Counted from the first letter of the stretch, positions 7,477 to 16,878 are shown. The stretch is DNA of 37,454 nucleotides from CAZMUD01 sp964569715 (GCA_964569715.1 CAZMUD010000004.1:1-37454); one strand, 5' to 3'. Made by a program: numbers and translations. Notes: a model not told the origin generated them from the letters alone.

Positions 7477-8106
7477 GTGTTTAGGCTTCCTTTTATCCCC
7501 CGGGAAGAGAAGTTCTTTGACCTTTTTGAGGCGAGTGCCCAGAATATGGTAAAAACAGCTCAGAAACTAAAACAGTTGGTTGATACCTGGGAGAATGTTG
7601 GGGAAGGGGTAAGTGAAATAACTGAACTAGAACACGAAGGGGATAGGATTACCCATCAGATTATGGAGCAGTTACACCGCACCTTTGTCACCCCATTTGA
7701 CAGGGAGGATATAGCTCTCTTATCTCATACCTTGGATGATGTGACCGACTTTATCCACGCTGCGGCTGATGCCATGTTTATATATAAGGTAGACCGTCCC
7801 AGCCAGAGGGCTAAGGAGCTATCTGATATCATAGTCCAGTCGGCGGCTGAGGTAGAAAGAGCAATGCCTCAACTGCGTCACCGTGCTCAGTTAAAGCAGA
7901 TTCTTGAGCGGTGTGTGGAGATTAACCGGCTGGAGAACGAGGCTGACCGGGTATTCCGCTCAGCTATGGCTGAGCTGTTTACTGACACTACGGATATTGC
8001 TGAGATTATCAAGTGGCGTGAGATTTACGAACATATGGAGAGCGCCACCGATAGGTGTGAGGATGTGGCTAACGTCCTAGAAGGGGTAGCCCTCAAGCAT
8101 GCCTGA
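7477..8106 (+). CDS. DUF47 (PhoU-like) phosphate transport accessory protein
   Basis: A 209-residue helical protein of the DUF47/PhoU-like family, beginning with the family-typical PREEKFFDLFE. It carries acidic helices (ITELEHEGDRITHQI, DREDIALL, RLENEADRVF) that in PhoU-like proteins contribute metal-binding ExxxD motifs. Members are encoded with PiT transporters and are thought to regulate or assist them. The GTG start has AGGAGG seven bases upstream. The stop overlaps the ATG of the downstream PiT gene by eight bases, indicating translational coupling and a shared function in phosphate uptake. Confidence 0.92.
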   Translation: MFRLPFIPREEKFFDLFEASAQNMVKTAQKLKQLVDTWENVGEGVSEITELEHEGDRITHQIMEQLHRTFVTPFDREDIALLSHTLDDVTDFIHAAADAMFIYKVDRPSQRAKELSDIIVQSAAEVERAMPQLRHRAQLKQILERCVEINRLENEADRVFRSAMAELFTDTTDIAEIIKWREIYEHMESATDRCEDVANVLEGVALKHA

Positions 8107-9130
8107 GTCATCTCTCGGCCTCCTCATATTGATTGTTGCTCTGGCTATTGGTTTTGGTGTGGTTAATGGCTTCAACGATGCTGCCAATGCCATAGCTACG
8201 GTGATTGGCACCCGTGTTCTTTCCCCCCGAAATGCCATAATAATGGCTGCCTTCTTTAACCTGGCTGGCGCCGCTACTGGCACAGCCGTTGCCATGACCA
8301 TTGGTAGAGAGATTTTAACTCCAGAAATCATCTCAGAGTTCAGCTATGTGCCAATGATTGCTGCTTTGGCCGCAGTCATTATCTGGACTACCCTAGCCAC
8401 CTACTATGGTCTACCGGTAAGCATAAGCCACGGCTTTATTGCTGGACTAGCGTCAGCCGGGATAGCTCTGGCTGGTAGCGGGGCGGTGATGTGGGGCTGG
8501 GGTTACCGTTTGTCGCAAACCCTGCTGGCAGTGGGTATAGCTCCTCTGCTGGGCTTTGCCGGTGGCTTTGTGCTGATGGTTATTCTATTCTGGGTGTTAC
8601 GGAGAACCGCCCCAGCCAGGATACGCAGCATTTCCAGCAATTTGCAAATCCTTTCTGCCGCCTTTATGGCCTATAGCCACGGCAAGAATGATGGTCAGAT
8701 GCCTATAGGGGTCATCACTATGGCACTGGTCATCTACTATGGGCAGCCTGGTCTGTGGGAGCAACTTCCGTATGGTGATTTGTGGTGGGTAATAGTTTTA
8801 TCAGCCTTAGCCATCAGCTCAGGCACCGCTGTTGGAGGCTGGCGGGTGATTAGAACATTGGGGTTAAGAGTTACCACCCTGCGATCAGTTCACGGCTTTG
8901 CCGCTGAAGTCTCAGCAGCTACCGTTATTGAGATAGCTTCGCAGTTCGGCATTCCAGTAAGCACTACCCACTGCATCAGTTCATCTATTATGGGAGTAGG
9001 GGCTACCAGACGGCTTTCAGCGGTGCGCTGGGGGGTAGCCGGTAATATCATTGCTGCCTGGATACTAACCTTCCCTATCTGTGGTGGACTGGGTTACTTG
9101 TTCGCCTGGTTACTTAAACCAGTATTTTAA
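8099..9130 (+). CDS. PiT-family inorganic phosphate transporter
   Basis: A 343-residue integral membrane protein, the usual size of short bacterial PiT carriers. It has the duplicated family signature: GFNDAANAIATVIGTR near residue 25 and GFAAEVSAATVIEIASQFG in the C-terminal half, each followed by a PVSxxH motif (LPVSISHGF and IPVSTTHCI). About ten hydrophobic segments are visible. PiT proteins import metal-phosphate in symport with protons or sodium. It is translationally coupled to the DUF47 gene. Its stop lies one base from the convergent gmk stop, with no terminator hairpin seen between them. Confidence 0.93.
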   Translation: MPESSLGLLILIVALAIGFGVVNGFNDAANAIATVIGTRVLSPRNAIIMAAFFNLAGAATGTAVAMTIGREILTPEIISEFSYVPMIAALAAVIIWTTLATYYGLPVSISHGFIAGLASAGIALAGSGAVMWGWGYRLSQTLLAVGIAPLLGFAGGFVLMVILFWVLRRTAPARIRSISSNLQILSAAFMAYSHGKNDGQMPIGVITMALVIYYGQPGLWEQLPYGDLWWVIVLSALAISSGTAVGGWRVIRTLGLRVTTLRSVHGFAAEVSAATVIEIASQFGIPVSTTHCISSSIMGVGATRRLSAVRWGVAGNIIAAWILTFPICGGLGYLFAWLLKPVF

Positions 9131-9131
9131 C

Positions 9132-9767
9132 TTACAAAGCGATTTCCCGGGGAGTTACCCGGCATTTTTCAGCAGTAATGATAGCCTTAATTCCCGATAC
9201 TGCCAGGTCAATTTCATCCCACCTGTTGACTACTATATAGTCAAACAGAGGAAGTTGTTTCATTTCTTCCTCGGCGGTCTTCAGGCGTAAGGCCAAGTCA
9301 GAGGGTAATTCGGTATGGCGTTGCTTGAGTCTAATGAGAAGCTCCTCCATTGATGGCGGCATGAGAAAGATAAATATCGCCTGGGGCAGGACTTTTTTAA
9401 TGGTAGCTGCTCCCTGAATGTCAACCTTTACTACTATATCCTGCCCCTTGTCTAGTGCCTGTTTGACTTCTTCCTTAGGTACGCCATACCAATTACCATA
9501 GACCTTCGCCCACTCTAATAAATCATTATTTTCAATCATCTCCTGGAATCTCTCCATTGAGACGAAGCGGTAGTCTATATTATTTCTCTCGTTAGGTCGC
9601 CGAGGTCGTGTGGTCAAGGTAGTAATGTATTTAAGAGGGTAGCCTAATCCCTTCATCCTGGCTAAAACCGCATCCTTGCCTACTCCCGAGGGACCGGAGA
9701 TAATTATGAACAATGGTTTTATTGGCGGGTTGAACGGGAGTTGACTTCCATCAGTCGCCTTTTTCAT
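9132..9767 (-). CDS. gmk: Guanylate kinase
   Basis: A 211-residue kinase converting GMP and ATP to GDP and ADP in the cytoplasm. The P-loop is GPSGVGKD (residues 25-32), with Asp where most P-loops have Ser or Thr. The GMP-binding region TTLTTRPRRPNERNNIDYRF and the lid-region features match Gmk, and the length is normal. The Asp change is probably lineage-typical, as the rest of the enzyme is intact. The start overlaps the end of the upstream remA gene by 17 bases; the remA-gmk pairing is widespread and supports both assignments. Confidence 0.92.
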   Translation of the reverse strand: MKKATDGSQLPFNPPIKPLFIIISGPSGVGKDAVLARMKGLGYPLKYITTLTTRPRRPNERNNIDYRFVSMERFQEMIENNDLLEWAKVYGNWYGVPKEEVKQALDKGQDIVVKVDIQGAATIKKVLPQAIFIFLMPPSMEELLIRLKQRHTELPSDLALRLKTAEEEMKQLPLFDYIVVNRWDEIDLAVSGIKAIITAEKCRVTPREIAL

Positions 9768-10062
9768 CGCTTTGCTCTAGTCTCAGCAATGAGCTTCCTC
9801 GCTCTGCAGAGCTTTCCGGCCGACTTGCCTGTAACCTGCCAGCAATAGTCTCCGGGGCCAGGGCAGCCAAAATAATATGCCCGCTATCGATGATGATAGC
9901 CGCCTTGGTTCTTCTGCCATTGGTCATATCAATTAGTAGCCCTTTGTTTCTCCCTTCGTGGATGGTGCGTTTGGTTGGTGCCGAGTTCGGCGAAGCTATG
10001 GCAATAACTCTATTCATTACTATTATGTTATTAAATCCGATGTGAACTAGTGCTATGCTCAT
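9751..10062 (-). CDS. remA: RemA/DUF370-family regulator
   Basis: A 103-residue protein. The core IGFNNIIVMNRVIAIASPNS, the following APTKRTIHEGRNKG, and the NGRRTKAAIIIDSGHIIL block match RemA/YlzA. In Bacillus subtilis RemA is an oligomeric DNA-binding activator of matrix and osmoprotection genes. The C-terminal 20 residues are polar and not part of the family core. The ATG at 10062 is chosen over a GTG nine bases upstream because GGGGTG lies six bases before it. Overlap with gmk indicates an operon. The target genes in this lineage are unknown. Confidence 0.9.
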   Translation of the reverse strand: MSIALVHIGFNNIIVMNRVIAIASPNSAPTKRTIHEGRNKGLLIDMTNGRRTKAAIIIDSGHIILAALAPETIAGRLQASRPESSAERGSSLLRLEQSDEKGD

Positions 10063-10317
10063 TCTTTTCACCCCAGTAAATTACTCTAATAAATTTAGGT
10101 TAGGCTTTTATTGCCAAACCTGTACACTTTCTGAACGCCCCGATAGACGTAATCAAGGCTTATCAACTCTACTTTGATAATTAGCGCTGCATATCAATCC
10201 CCTTTCATACGTTATTGCTTAATCCTGAGCTTCATATGCTATTAAATAGCACGGCTTTCACCATAGCATACGTCCTACATCTTATACCCTTAATGATAAT
10301 TAGGCAACTACCAGGGC

Positions 10318-10351
10318 TTGTATTATACACTGTTTGATGGTAAATTATAAA
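10318..10351 (+). promoter_or_regulatory. Putative promoter of the formate dehydrogenase operon
   Basis: Two overlapping weak options exist: TTGTAT with TAAATT at 17-base spacing, or TTATAC with TATAAA at 17. Either would start transcription a few tens of bases before the TTG start of the first operon gene. The rest of the 287-base spacer (10072-10358) is AT-rich, without an identifiable gene or hairpin. Confidence 0.3.
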
Positions 10352-10382
10352 CTGGTTCTTGAATCCACTTGGGAGGTTGAGT

Positions 10383-10838
10383 TTGCACGAGCGATTGTTA
10401 CCGGTCCTGGCTCCTTACCGTGGGCAGAGAGGAGCTTTAATCCCCGTTCTACAGAAAGTGCAAGAGGAAATAGGCTATCTTCCTGAGGAAGCAATCTCAG
10501 AGGTAGCCAAATTTTTAGGTCTAACTAAGAATGAGGTTTACGGTGTGGCCAGCTTTTATGCCCAGTTTCGATTTGAACGGCAGGGTGAACACAGGATAAG
10601 GGTTTGCCAAGGCACTGCCTGCTATGTGCGGGGTGGGCGGCGCATTCTAGAGACAGTGGAGCAGGAACTTGGCATTCAACCTGGGGGGACTACTGAGGAC
10701 TACAGATTTAGCCTGGAGCGGGTTGCTTGTTTTGGCTCGTGTGCTTTAGCTCCAGTCATGGTAGTGGATAAGACTGTTTACGGTAGAATGACTACAGCCA
10801 AGGCAAGAAAACTCTTAGCTGAGTATCAAGAGGGATAG
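10383..10838 (+). CDS. nuoE: NuoE-like [2Fe-2S] subunit of formate dehydrogenase
   Basis: A 151-residue thioredoxin-fold subunit. An N-terminal helical bundle (LQKVQEEIGYLPEE, GVASFYAQF) is followed by the cluster-binding cysteines C75 and C80 (CQGTAC) and C116 and C120 (CFGSC), which together bind one [2Fe-2S] cluster. It passes electrons to or from the FMN subunit encoded next. The TTG at 10383 is taken as the start because GGGAGG lies six bases before it. A longer in-frame TTG at 10359 would place that site inside the gene. Two bases separate it from the next gene, so they are co-translated. Confidence 0.9.
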   Translation: MHERLLPVLAPYRGQRGALIPVLQKVQEEIGYLPEEAISEVAKFLGLTKNEVYGVASFYAQFRFERQGEHRIRVCQGTACYVRGGRRILETVEQELGIQPGGTTEDYRFSLERVACFGSCALAPVMVVDKTVYGRMTTAKARKLLAEYQEG

Positions 10839-10840
10839 TT

Positions 10841-13800
10841 ATGTCATTTGATGAAATCCAAAACCAAGCCATGTCAGAATGGGGGGCTTTGCAGCGTAGT
10901 GAGAAGCCCCGCATTCTTGTAGGTACCGCAACATGTGGTAGGGCAGCCGGAGCTATGGCTGTCTTAGAGGCCATTAATAGGGAATTGTCCCGGCTAAGTA
11001 TTGATGCCACAGTAACGCAGGTTGGCTGTATCGGGATTTGTTATGCCGAACCTTTGGTAGATATCATTAAGCCAAATCGCCCTCGCATCTGTTATGGTAG
11101 CGTTACCCCGGAAATCGTTCCCCAGCTAATAGAAGACTATATTATCAATGATAACCCTCGTCCTGAACTGGCTCTGGGCACCATAGGCGAAGATAGCATT
11201 AATGGCATTCCCAAACTTTTTGAACTACCCGTGTTTAAACCCCAGGTGCGTATATCATTGCGCAATTGCGGACACATAGACCCCACTGATATAAAGCAGT
11301 ACATCGCCAATGATGGTTACAGTGGTCTGGTTAAGGCGTTGGCGATGACTCCCGAAGAGGTTATCGAGGAGGTAAAGAAATCAGGGTTAAGGGGTCGAGG
11401 AGGAGCTGGTTTTCCCACCGGTCAGAAGTGGGAATTTTGCCGGCGCTCACCGGGTAAGGAGAAATACCTGATTTGCAATGCTGACGAGGGTGACCCAGGT
11501 GCCTTTATGGACAGGGCGTTACTGGAGAGCGACCCGCATGCAGTGTTAGAAGGGATGCTTATTGGTGCCTACGCCATCGGGGCAAGCCAGGGTTATATCT
11601 ATTGCCGGGCAGAGTATCCCCTGGCAATAGAGCGGCTAAACATTGCCCTAAAGCAGATGGTAGAGTGTGGTTTGCTGGGGGATAACATACTCGGCTCCGG
11701 CTTCAGTTTTCAGATAGAGATAAAGGAAGGCGCTGGTGCCTTTGTCTGCGGAGAGGAAACCGCCCTGATGGCCTCTATTGAGGGTAAGAGAGGAATGCCC
11801 CAGTCTCGTCCTCCCTTTCCAGCTCAAGCCGGCTTATGGGGAAAGCCGACTAACATCAATAATGTGGAGACTTGGGGTAATGTCTCGGCCATATTGCAGA
11901 GAGGGGGCGAGTGGTATTCCAGTTTCGGCACCGAGACAAGTAAAGGGACTAAGACCTTTGCTCTAGCTGGCAAGATAGCTCACACCGGACTAATAGAAGT
12001 GCCAATGGGTATCCCGCTGGGCGACATTATTTATGAGATTGGTGGGGGAATTGTTGGGGGTAAGCACTATAAGGCAACGCTAACAGGAGGGCCATCGGGT
12101 GGTTGCCTGCCTGCCAGTTTGTTAAACCTCCCTGTAGATTATGAAAACTTAGCCCAGGCAGGTTCCATAGTGGGTTCGGGAGGAATGCTGGTTGCTGATG
12201 AAGATACCTGCATGGTTGATATAGCAAGGTTCTTTCTTGCTTTCTGTCAAGATGAGTCCTGTGGCAAGTGTGTTCCCTGCCGTGTCGGCACCAGACAGAT
12301 GCTTAATATTCTGGAGCGTATTACCCAGGGTGAGGGACAGCCAGGTGACATTGAGCACCTCGAGCAATTAGCCCAGCTCGTTAAATCTACCGCCTTATGC
12401 GGCTTGGGGCAGACAGCGCCTAATCCAGTGCTGACTACAATTCGCTACTTCCGTGAGGAATATGAGGAACATATAAAAAAGGGCTACTGCCGAGCAGGTG
12501 TATGTAGAAAACTGGTCAAGTCTCCCTGCCAGAATGCCTGCCCTGCAGGAATAGATATTCCTCGCTACATTCGGGCAATTGGTGAGGGCAAATTTGGTGA
12601 AGCGGTAGCTGTGATTCGCGAGAAGGTCCCGTTCCCGACAGTGCTTGGTTATGTGTGCGTTCACTATTGCGAAGCCAACTGTCGCCGTGGTCAATTAGAA
12701 GAGGCAATAGCCATAAAGGAGCTGAAGCGTTTTGCCGCCGACCATGACACTGGACTATGGAAACAGAACTCTAAGATAGCTTCTCCAACAGGGAAGAGAG
12801 TGGCCATAGTGGGTTCAGGACCAGCCGGGCTAACGGCAGCTTATTATTTAGCCAAGCTAGGGCACGAGGTAACGGTTTTTGAAGCCTTACCAGTGGCCGG
12901 TGGAATGATGCGGGTAGGAATACCATCATACCGACTACCTGTAGAAGTGTTAGACAGGGAGATAAAAGAAATAGAGAATGTCGGGGTGAAGATAAAAACA
13001 AATAGCCGGGTAGAGTCGCTAGATGAGCTATTTGAGCAGGGTTATAATGCTACTTTTGCCAGTGTGGGCGCCCACCGAGGCATAAACATGGGGATAGAAG
13101 GAGAAACCACTCCCGGCATAGTAGACGGTGTAGATTTCCTCAGGGAAGTCAACCTGGGCAAGGAAGTAAATGTAGGGGACAAGGTAGCGGTGGTGGGAGG
13201 GGGTAATGTAGCTATAGATGCCTCACGAACTGCCCTTCGTCTTGGCGCTAAAGAGGTAACCATTGCCTATCGTCGGACTCGTGCCGAGATGCCGGCTAGT
13301 GAGGAGGAGATAGATGAAGCGCTTGAGGAAGGGGTAGAGATAGTATATTTGGCTACACCGACTATGGTTACCAGTGTGGATGGCAGGTTGAAGGTAGAGT
13401 TTATACGGATGGAGTTAGGCAAGGTGGACGAAAGCGGTAGGCGGAGACCGGTACCAGTAACCGGCAGTGAGTTTACCGGCGAGTATGACCTGATGATAAA
13501 AGCTATCGGGCAGGAGTCCGTGGTACCTGATGAATACGGATTAGCGGTAGAAAGGGGAGGGAGAATTAAAGTAGACCCTGAGACGCTGGCTGCCTCAAGG
13601 GAGGGAGTATATGCCGGGGGTGATGCGGTAAGCGGGCCGGCATCAGTGATAGAGGCCATCGCCGCTGGTCGGCAGGCGGCTATATCTATCGACAAATATC
13701 TTGGTGGTGAAGGGAACATAGACGAGGTGCTAATACCACCCGAAGAGGAGGTGGCACCAATTGACGTTGATGAAGTTGAAGGAGAGAAATATCGGCCGCC

Positions 13801-13924
13801 AATGAAAATGCTGCCACTCAATGAGAGGCTTAAGGGTTTCGCTCAGGTAGTTCTCGGCTTTGAGCAAGAAAACGCAATTGAGGAAACAAAACGCTGTCTG
13901 AGGTGTGATTTGGAGGAGCACTGA
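10841..13924 (+). CDS. nuoF: NuoF-NfnB/GltD fusion: NAD(P)H- and FMN/FAD-binding subunit
   Basis: A 1027-residue multidomain flavoprotein. Residues 1-115 form a thioredoxin-like [2Fe-2S] domain (C32, C63, C67), as in hydrogenase HydB/HytB. Residues 140-545 are NuoF: the NADH/FMN loop GLRGRGGAGFPTGQKW, an FVCGEETALMASIEG motif, and the [4Fe-4S] site CGKCVPC (C474, C477, C480) with a later CGLG cysteine. Residues 550-645 form a cysteine-rich DPYD/GltD-type iron-sulfur domain (CQNACPAGIDIPRY, CVHYCEANC). From residue 652 an FAD and NAD(P) two-Rossmann module follows (VAIVGSGPAGLTAAYYLAK, then VAVVGGGNVAIDASR). Two nicotinamide sites and two flavins in one chain suggest flavin-based bifurcation or transhydrogenation linked to formate. 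The fusion is internal and uninterrupted. Confidence 0.9.
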   Translation: MSFDEIQNQAMSEWGALQRSEKPRILVGTATCGRAAGAMAVLEAINRELSRLSIDATVTQVGCIGICYAEPLVDIIKPNRPRICYGSVTPEIVPQLIEDYIINDNPRPELALGTIGEDSINGIPKLFELPVFKPQVRISLRNCGHIDPTDIKQYIANDGYSGLVKALAMTPEEVIEEVKKSGLRGRGGAGFPTGQKWEFCRRSPGKEKYLICNADEGDPGAFMDRALLESDPHAVLEGMLIGAYAIGASQGYIYCRAEYPLAIERLNIALKQMVECGLLGDNILGSGFSFQIEIKEGAGAFVCGEETALMASIEGKRGMPQSRPPFPAQAGLWGKPTNINNVETWGNVSAILQRGGEWYSSFGTETSKGTKTFALAGKIAHTGLIEVPMGIPLGDIIYEIGGGIVGGKHYKATLTGGPSGGCLPASLLNLPVDYENLAQAGSIVGSGGMLVADEDTCMVDIARFFLAFCQDESCGKCVPCRVGTRQMLNILERITQGEGQPGDIEHLEQLAQLVKSTALCGLGQTAPNPVLTTIRYFREEYEEHIKKGYCRAGVCRKLVKSPCQNACPAGIDIPRYIRAIGEGKFGEAVAVIREKVPFPTVLGYVCVHYCEANCRRGQLEEAIAIKELKRFAADHDTGLWKQNSKIASPTGKRVAIVGSGPAGLTAAYYLAKLGHEVTVFEALPVAGGMMRVGIPSYRLPVEVLDREIKEIENVGVKIKTNSRVESLDELFEQGYNATFASVGAHRGINMGIEGETTPGIVDGVDFLREVNLGKEVNVGDKVAVVGGGNVAIDASRTALRLGAKEVTIAYRRTRAEMPASEEEIDEALEEGVEIVYLATPTMVTSVDGRLKVEFIRMELGKVDESGRRRPVPVTGSEFTGEYDLMIKAIGQESVVPDEYGLAVERGGRIKVDPETLAASREGVYAGGDAVSGPASVIEAIAAGRQAAISIDKYLGGEGNIDEVLIPPEEEVAPIDVDEVEGEKYRPPMKMLPLNERLKGFAQVVLGFEQENAIEETKRCLRCDLEEH

Positions 13925-13982
13925 GGCAACAGGGATTGCTAATACACTAAATTAGTGTCATCTGGAGGATACACAGGTAAAT

Positions 13983-16739
13983 ATGGATAAGATTGCTTTA
14001 ACCATTAATGACCAGCAAGTTGAAGCCAAAGCAGGAATGACGGTATTAGAAGCAGCCAGAGAGGCTGGCATATATATCCCGACATTATGCTATCACCCTT
14101 CCCTATCTCCCTACGGGGGCTGTCGTTTATGCGTAGTGGAGATTGAGAAGATGCGCGGCTTTCCTACTTCGTGCACTACGCTGGCTGGCGACGGCATGGT
14201 GGTAAAGACAGACACACCGCAGCTTCAGGAGTTCAGACGAGGTGTATTAGAACTCATTCTAAGCGAGCATCCTCATGCATGTCTCATCTGTGACCGCAAA
14301 GAACGATGTGAACCTTTTGATATATGTTTGCGCAGTGTGTCAATAACTGAACGTTGCGTACTTTGTCCCAAGAATGGGCGCTGTGAGCTACAGCAGGTAG
14401 TCGACTACATAGGGATAAATGAGATAACGTTACCTTATACTTATAAGGAACTGCCGATACACAGGGAAGACCCCTTCCTTGACCGTGACTACAACCTGTG
14501 TATTTTATGCGGACGGTGTGTCAGAGTTTGCCAGGAGGTAAGAGGAATAGGGGCAATAGCCTTCACCTACCGTGGTAGTCAGACACTGGTTGGGACTGCC
14601 TTCGACCGGCCTCTACAGGAATCGGGGTGCCAATTTTGTGGGGCATGCATTGATGCTTGCCCCACCGGGGCGCTAATGGAGCGGAGCATAAAATGGCGGG
14701 GTTCGGCTGAGCGTGAGGTAGTTACCACCTGTCCTTACTGCGGGGTTGGCTGTCAATTAGCGCTACAACTGAAAGGGGACAGGATAATCGAAGTTCTCCC
14801 CCAGCAAGAAAATGATGTAAATCAAGGTCAAGCCTGTGTCAAGGGTCGCTTTGGTATTGCTGAATTTGTTCAACACCCGGAGCGTCTGACCAGTCCCCTG
14901 GTGAAGCGAGACGGAAAGTTTGTTGAGACAACCTGGGATGAGGCACTGGACATAGTTACCAGTAAACTAGCCAGTTACAACAAAGACGAGGTAGCCCTAA
15001 TCTCCTCAGCCAAGTGCACTAATGAGGATAACTATGTTGCCCAGAAGCTTGGCCGAGCGGTGCTGGGCACCAACAACATTGACCACTGTGCCCGTCTCTG
15101 CCATTCCCCCACCGTGGCCGGTCTGGTCACAGCGTTCGGCAGCGGAGCCATGACCAACTCTATCCAGGAAATCGGCGATGCCGCCTGCATCCTGGCTATC
15201 GGCACCAATACCACGGTAGCTCACCCGGTAATCGCGCTGGAGGTAGAGAGAGCGGTATTCAACGGGGGAAAGCTCATTGTCGCCAATCCCCGTGAGATTG
15301 GGCTGGTTCGCTTCGCTGACCTGTGGCTGAGGCATAACCCGGGCACCGATGTCGCCCTGCTTATGGGGATGATGCGGGTGATAGTGGATGAGGGATTGCT
15401 TGACTCATCCTTCATCGAGGAGCGCTGTGAGAACTTTGACGTCTTCAAGGAGTCACTCAAAGACTTTGAACTTGATTCTGTGGAGCGGATTACCGGGGTG
15501 CCTGGTGAAAAGGTAGCCGAAGCCGCCCGGATGTATGCCACCAATAAACCGGCAACTCTTCTCTACGCTATGGGCATCACTCAAAGTTCCCACGGTACTG
15601 ATAACGTAATAGCTACGGCTAATCTGGCGATGCTCACCGGGAACATCGGCAAGCCATCGACCGGGGTTAATCCCCTACGAGGTCAGAATAATGTACAGGG
15701 TGCCTGCGACCTTGGTGCCCTGCCCGATGTATATCCCGGCTACCAGGCAGTAGCCGACCCGGCTATCAGGGAAAAATTCGAGAATGCCTGGGGATGTAAC
15801 CTGAATCCCTCCCCAGGTCTAACCCTCATTGAGATGTTTGAGGCTGCCCATAAGGGGCAAATAAAGGCGACCTATCTAATAGGGGAAAACCCGGTGCTGA
15901 GCGACCCCGACACTAACCATGTCAGGGAGTCCATAAAAGCGCTGGAATTCTTTGTAGTTCAGGATATTTTCCTCTCTGAAACAGCCCAGCTGGCTGATGT
16001 TGTCCTGCCCTCGACAAGCTTCGCCGAGAAGGATGGCACCTTCACCAATACCGAGCGGAGGGTGCAGCGGGTAAGGAAGGCGATTGAACCAGTAGGTGAC
16101 TCCAGGCCTGACTGGCAGATTACCTGCCAGATTGCCCAGAGAATGGGGGCTAAGGGCTTTGACTTTGAGCATCCGTCTCAAATTATGGACGAGATTGCCA
16201 GCCTCACCCCTAGCTACGGAGGTATTAACTACAATCGCCTGGAAGATGGCGGCTTGCAGTGGCCCTGCCCTACTCAGGAGCATCCGGGAACCCCCATTCT
16301 CCATACCGAAATATTCACCCGGGGCAAGGGCCGGTTTACACCCCTGGAATATAAGCCACCTATGGAACTTCCCGATAACGAGTATCCCCTAATCCTGACC
16401 AGTGAGCGAAGCCTGTATCAATTTCATACCGGCACCATGACCCGAAAGGTGAAGGGACTCAATATAATCCATGGAGAGGAACTGGTTGAGATAAACCCCG
16501 GCGATGCTTCAGCATTAGGCATTGCTGATGGCGAGATGGTAAAGGTCACCTCCCGGAGGGGAGAGGTAGTGGCTAAGGCCAAGGTGACCGAGGTTTCACC
16601 GACAGGGGTAGTCTCAATGGACTTCCACTTTGCCGAAAGCCCAATCAACCAGCTTACCAATCCAGCTCTCGACCCCGTGGCTAAAATACCTGAATTCAAG
16701 GTCTGCGCAGTAAGGGTAGAGAAGAACGGGCACAAGTAA
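13983..16739 (+). CDS. fdhA: Formate dehydrogenase catalytic subunit, NuoG-type N-terminus, Cys active site
   Basis: A 918-residue molybdenum/tungsten bis-MGD enzyme. The N-terminus carries a plant-type [2Fe-2S] (C36, C47, C50, C64), a His-Cys3 cluster site (H96 or H98 with C100, C103, C109), an additional Cys group (C115, C125, C128, C134), and two ferredoxin-type [4Fe-4S] sites (C173-C183 and C216-C226). The catalytic part starts with C250, C253, C257. The active-site stretch is ARLCHSPTVAGL, with C373-H374, the Cys form of formate dehydrogenase. The oxidised product would be CO2, with electrons passed to the NuoE/NuoF-fusion subunits. It has no signal peptide, so it is cytoplasmic. A terminator hairpin follows. 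The last 16 bases of the gene (16724-16739) are repeated after the scaffold gap. Confidence 0.93.
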   Translation: MDKIALTINDQQVEAKAGMTVLEAAREAGIYIPTLCYHPSLSPYGGCRLCVVEIEKMRGFPTSCTTLAGDGMVVKTDTPQLQEFRRGVLELILSEHPHACLICDRKERCEPFDICLRSVSITERCVLCPKNGRCELQQVVDYIGINEITLPYTYKELPIHREDPFLDRDYNLCILCGRCVRVCQEVRGIGAIAFTYRGSQTLVGTAFDRPLQESGCQFCGACIDACPTGALMERSIKWRGSAEREVVTTCPYCGVGCQLALQLKGDRIIEVLPQQENDVNQGQACVKGRFGIAEFVQHPERLTSPLVKRDGKFVETTWDEALDIVTSKLASYNKDEVALISSAKCTNEDNYVAQKLGRAVLGTNNIDHCARLCHSPTVAGLVTAFGSGAMTNSIQEIGDAACILAIGTNTTVAHPVIALEVERAVFNGGKLIVANPREIGLVRFADLWLRHNPGTDVALLMGMMRVIVDEGLLDSSFIEERCENFDVFKESLKDFELDSVERITGVPGEKVAEAARMYATNKPATLLYAMGITQSSHGTDNVIATANLAMLTGNIGKPSTGVNPLRGQNNVQGACDLGALPDVYPGYQAVADPAIREKFENAWGCNLNPSPGLTLIEMFEAAHKGQIKATYLIGENPVLSDPDTNHVRESIKALEFFVVQDIFLSETAQLADVVLPSTSFAEKDGTFTNTERRVQRVRKAIEPVGDSRPDWQITCQIAQRMGAKGFDFEHPSQIMDEIASLTPSYGGINYNRLEDGGLQWPCPTQEHPGTPILHTEIFTRGKGRFTPLEYKPPMELPDNEYPLILTSERSLYQFHTGTMTRKVKGLNIIHGEELVEINPGDASALGIADGEMVKVTSRRGEVVAKAKVTEVSPTGVVSMDFHFAESPINQLTNPALDPVAKIPEFKVCAVRVEKNGHK

Positions 16740-16778
16740 CTGAAGGTAACCTCATTTACTAAGAGCATCTAAGAGGGG

Positions 16779-16878
16779 NNNNNNNNNNNNNNNNNNNNNN
16801 NNNNNNNNNNNNNNNNNNNNNNNNNNNNNNNNNNNNNNNNNNNNNNNNNNNNNNNNNNNNNNNNNNNNNNNNNNNNNN
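16779..16878. other. Scaffold gap of 100 Ns flanked by an exact 55-base duplication
   Basis: The 55 bases before the Ns (16724-16778) are identical to the 55 bases after them (16879-16933). Two contigs ending in the same k-mer and joined with a default spacer would give this pattern. The true locus probably has no gap: the sequence likely continues from 16778 directly to 16934. No gene is interrupted. Confidence 0.9.

Noticed and set aside
13267..13821. Long minus-strand open frame of 184 codons inside the NuoF fusion gene
   Set aside because: It is a Ser/Pro-rich mirror frame of a well-supported gene, with no motif, start context or promoter.
13944..13958. Short palindrome ACACTAAATTAGTGT between the NuoF-fusion and fdhA genes
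   Set aside because: It is only 15 bases with an AT-rich stem and no T-run; it is too weak to call a terminator or operator.
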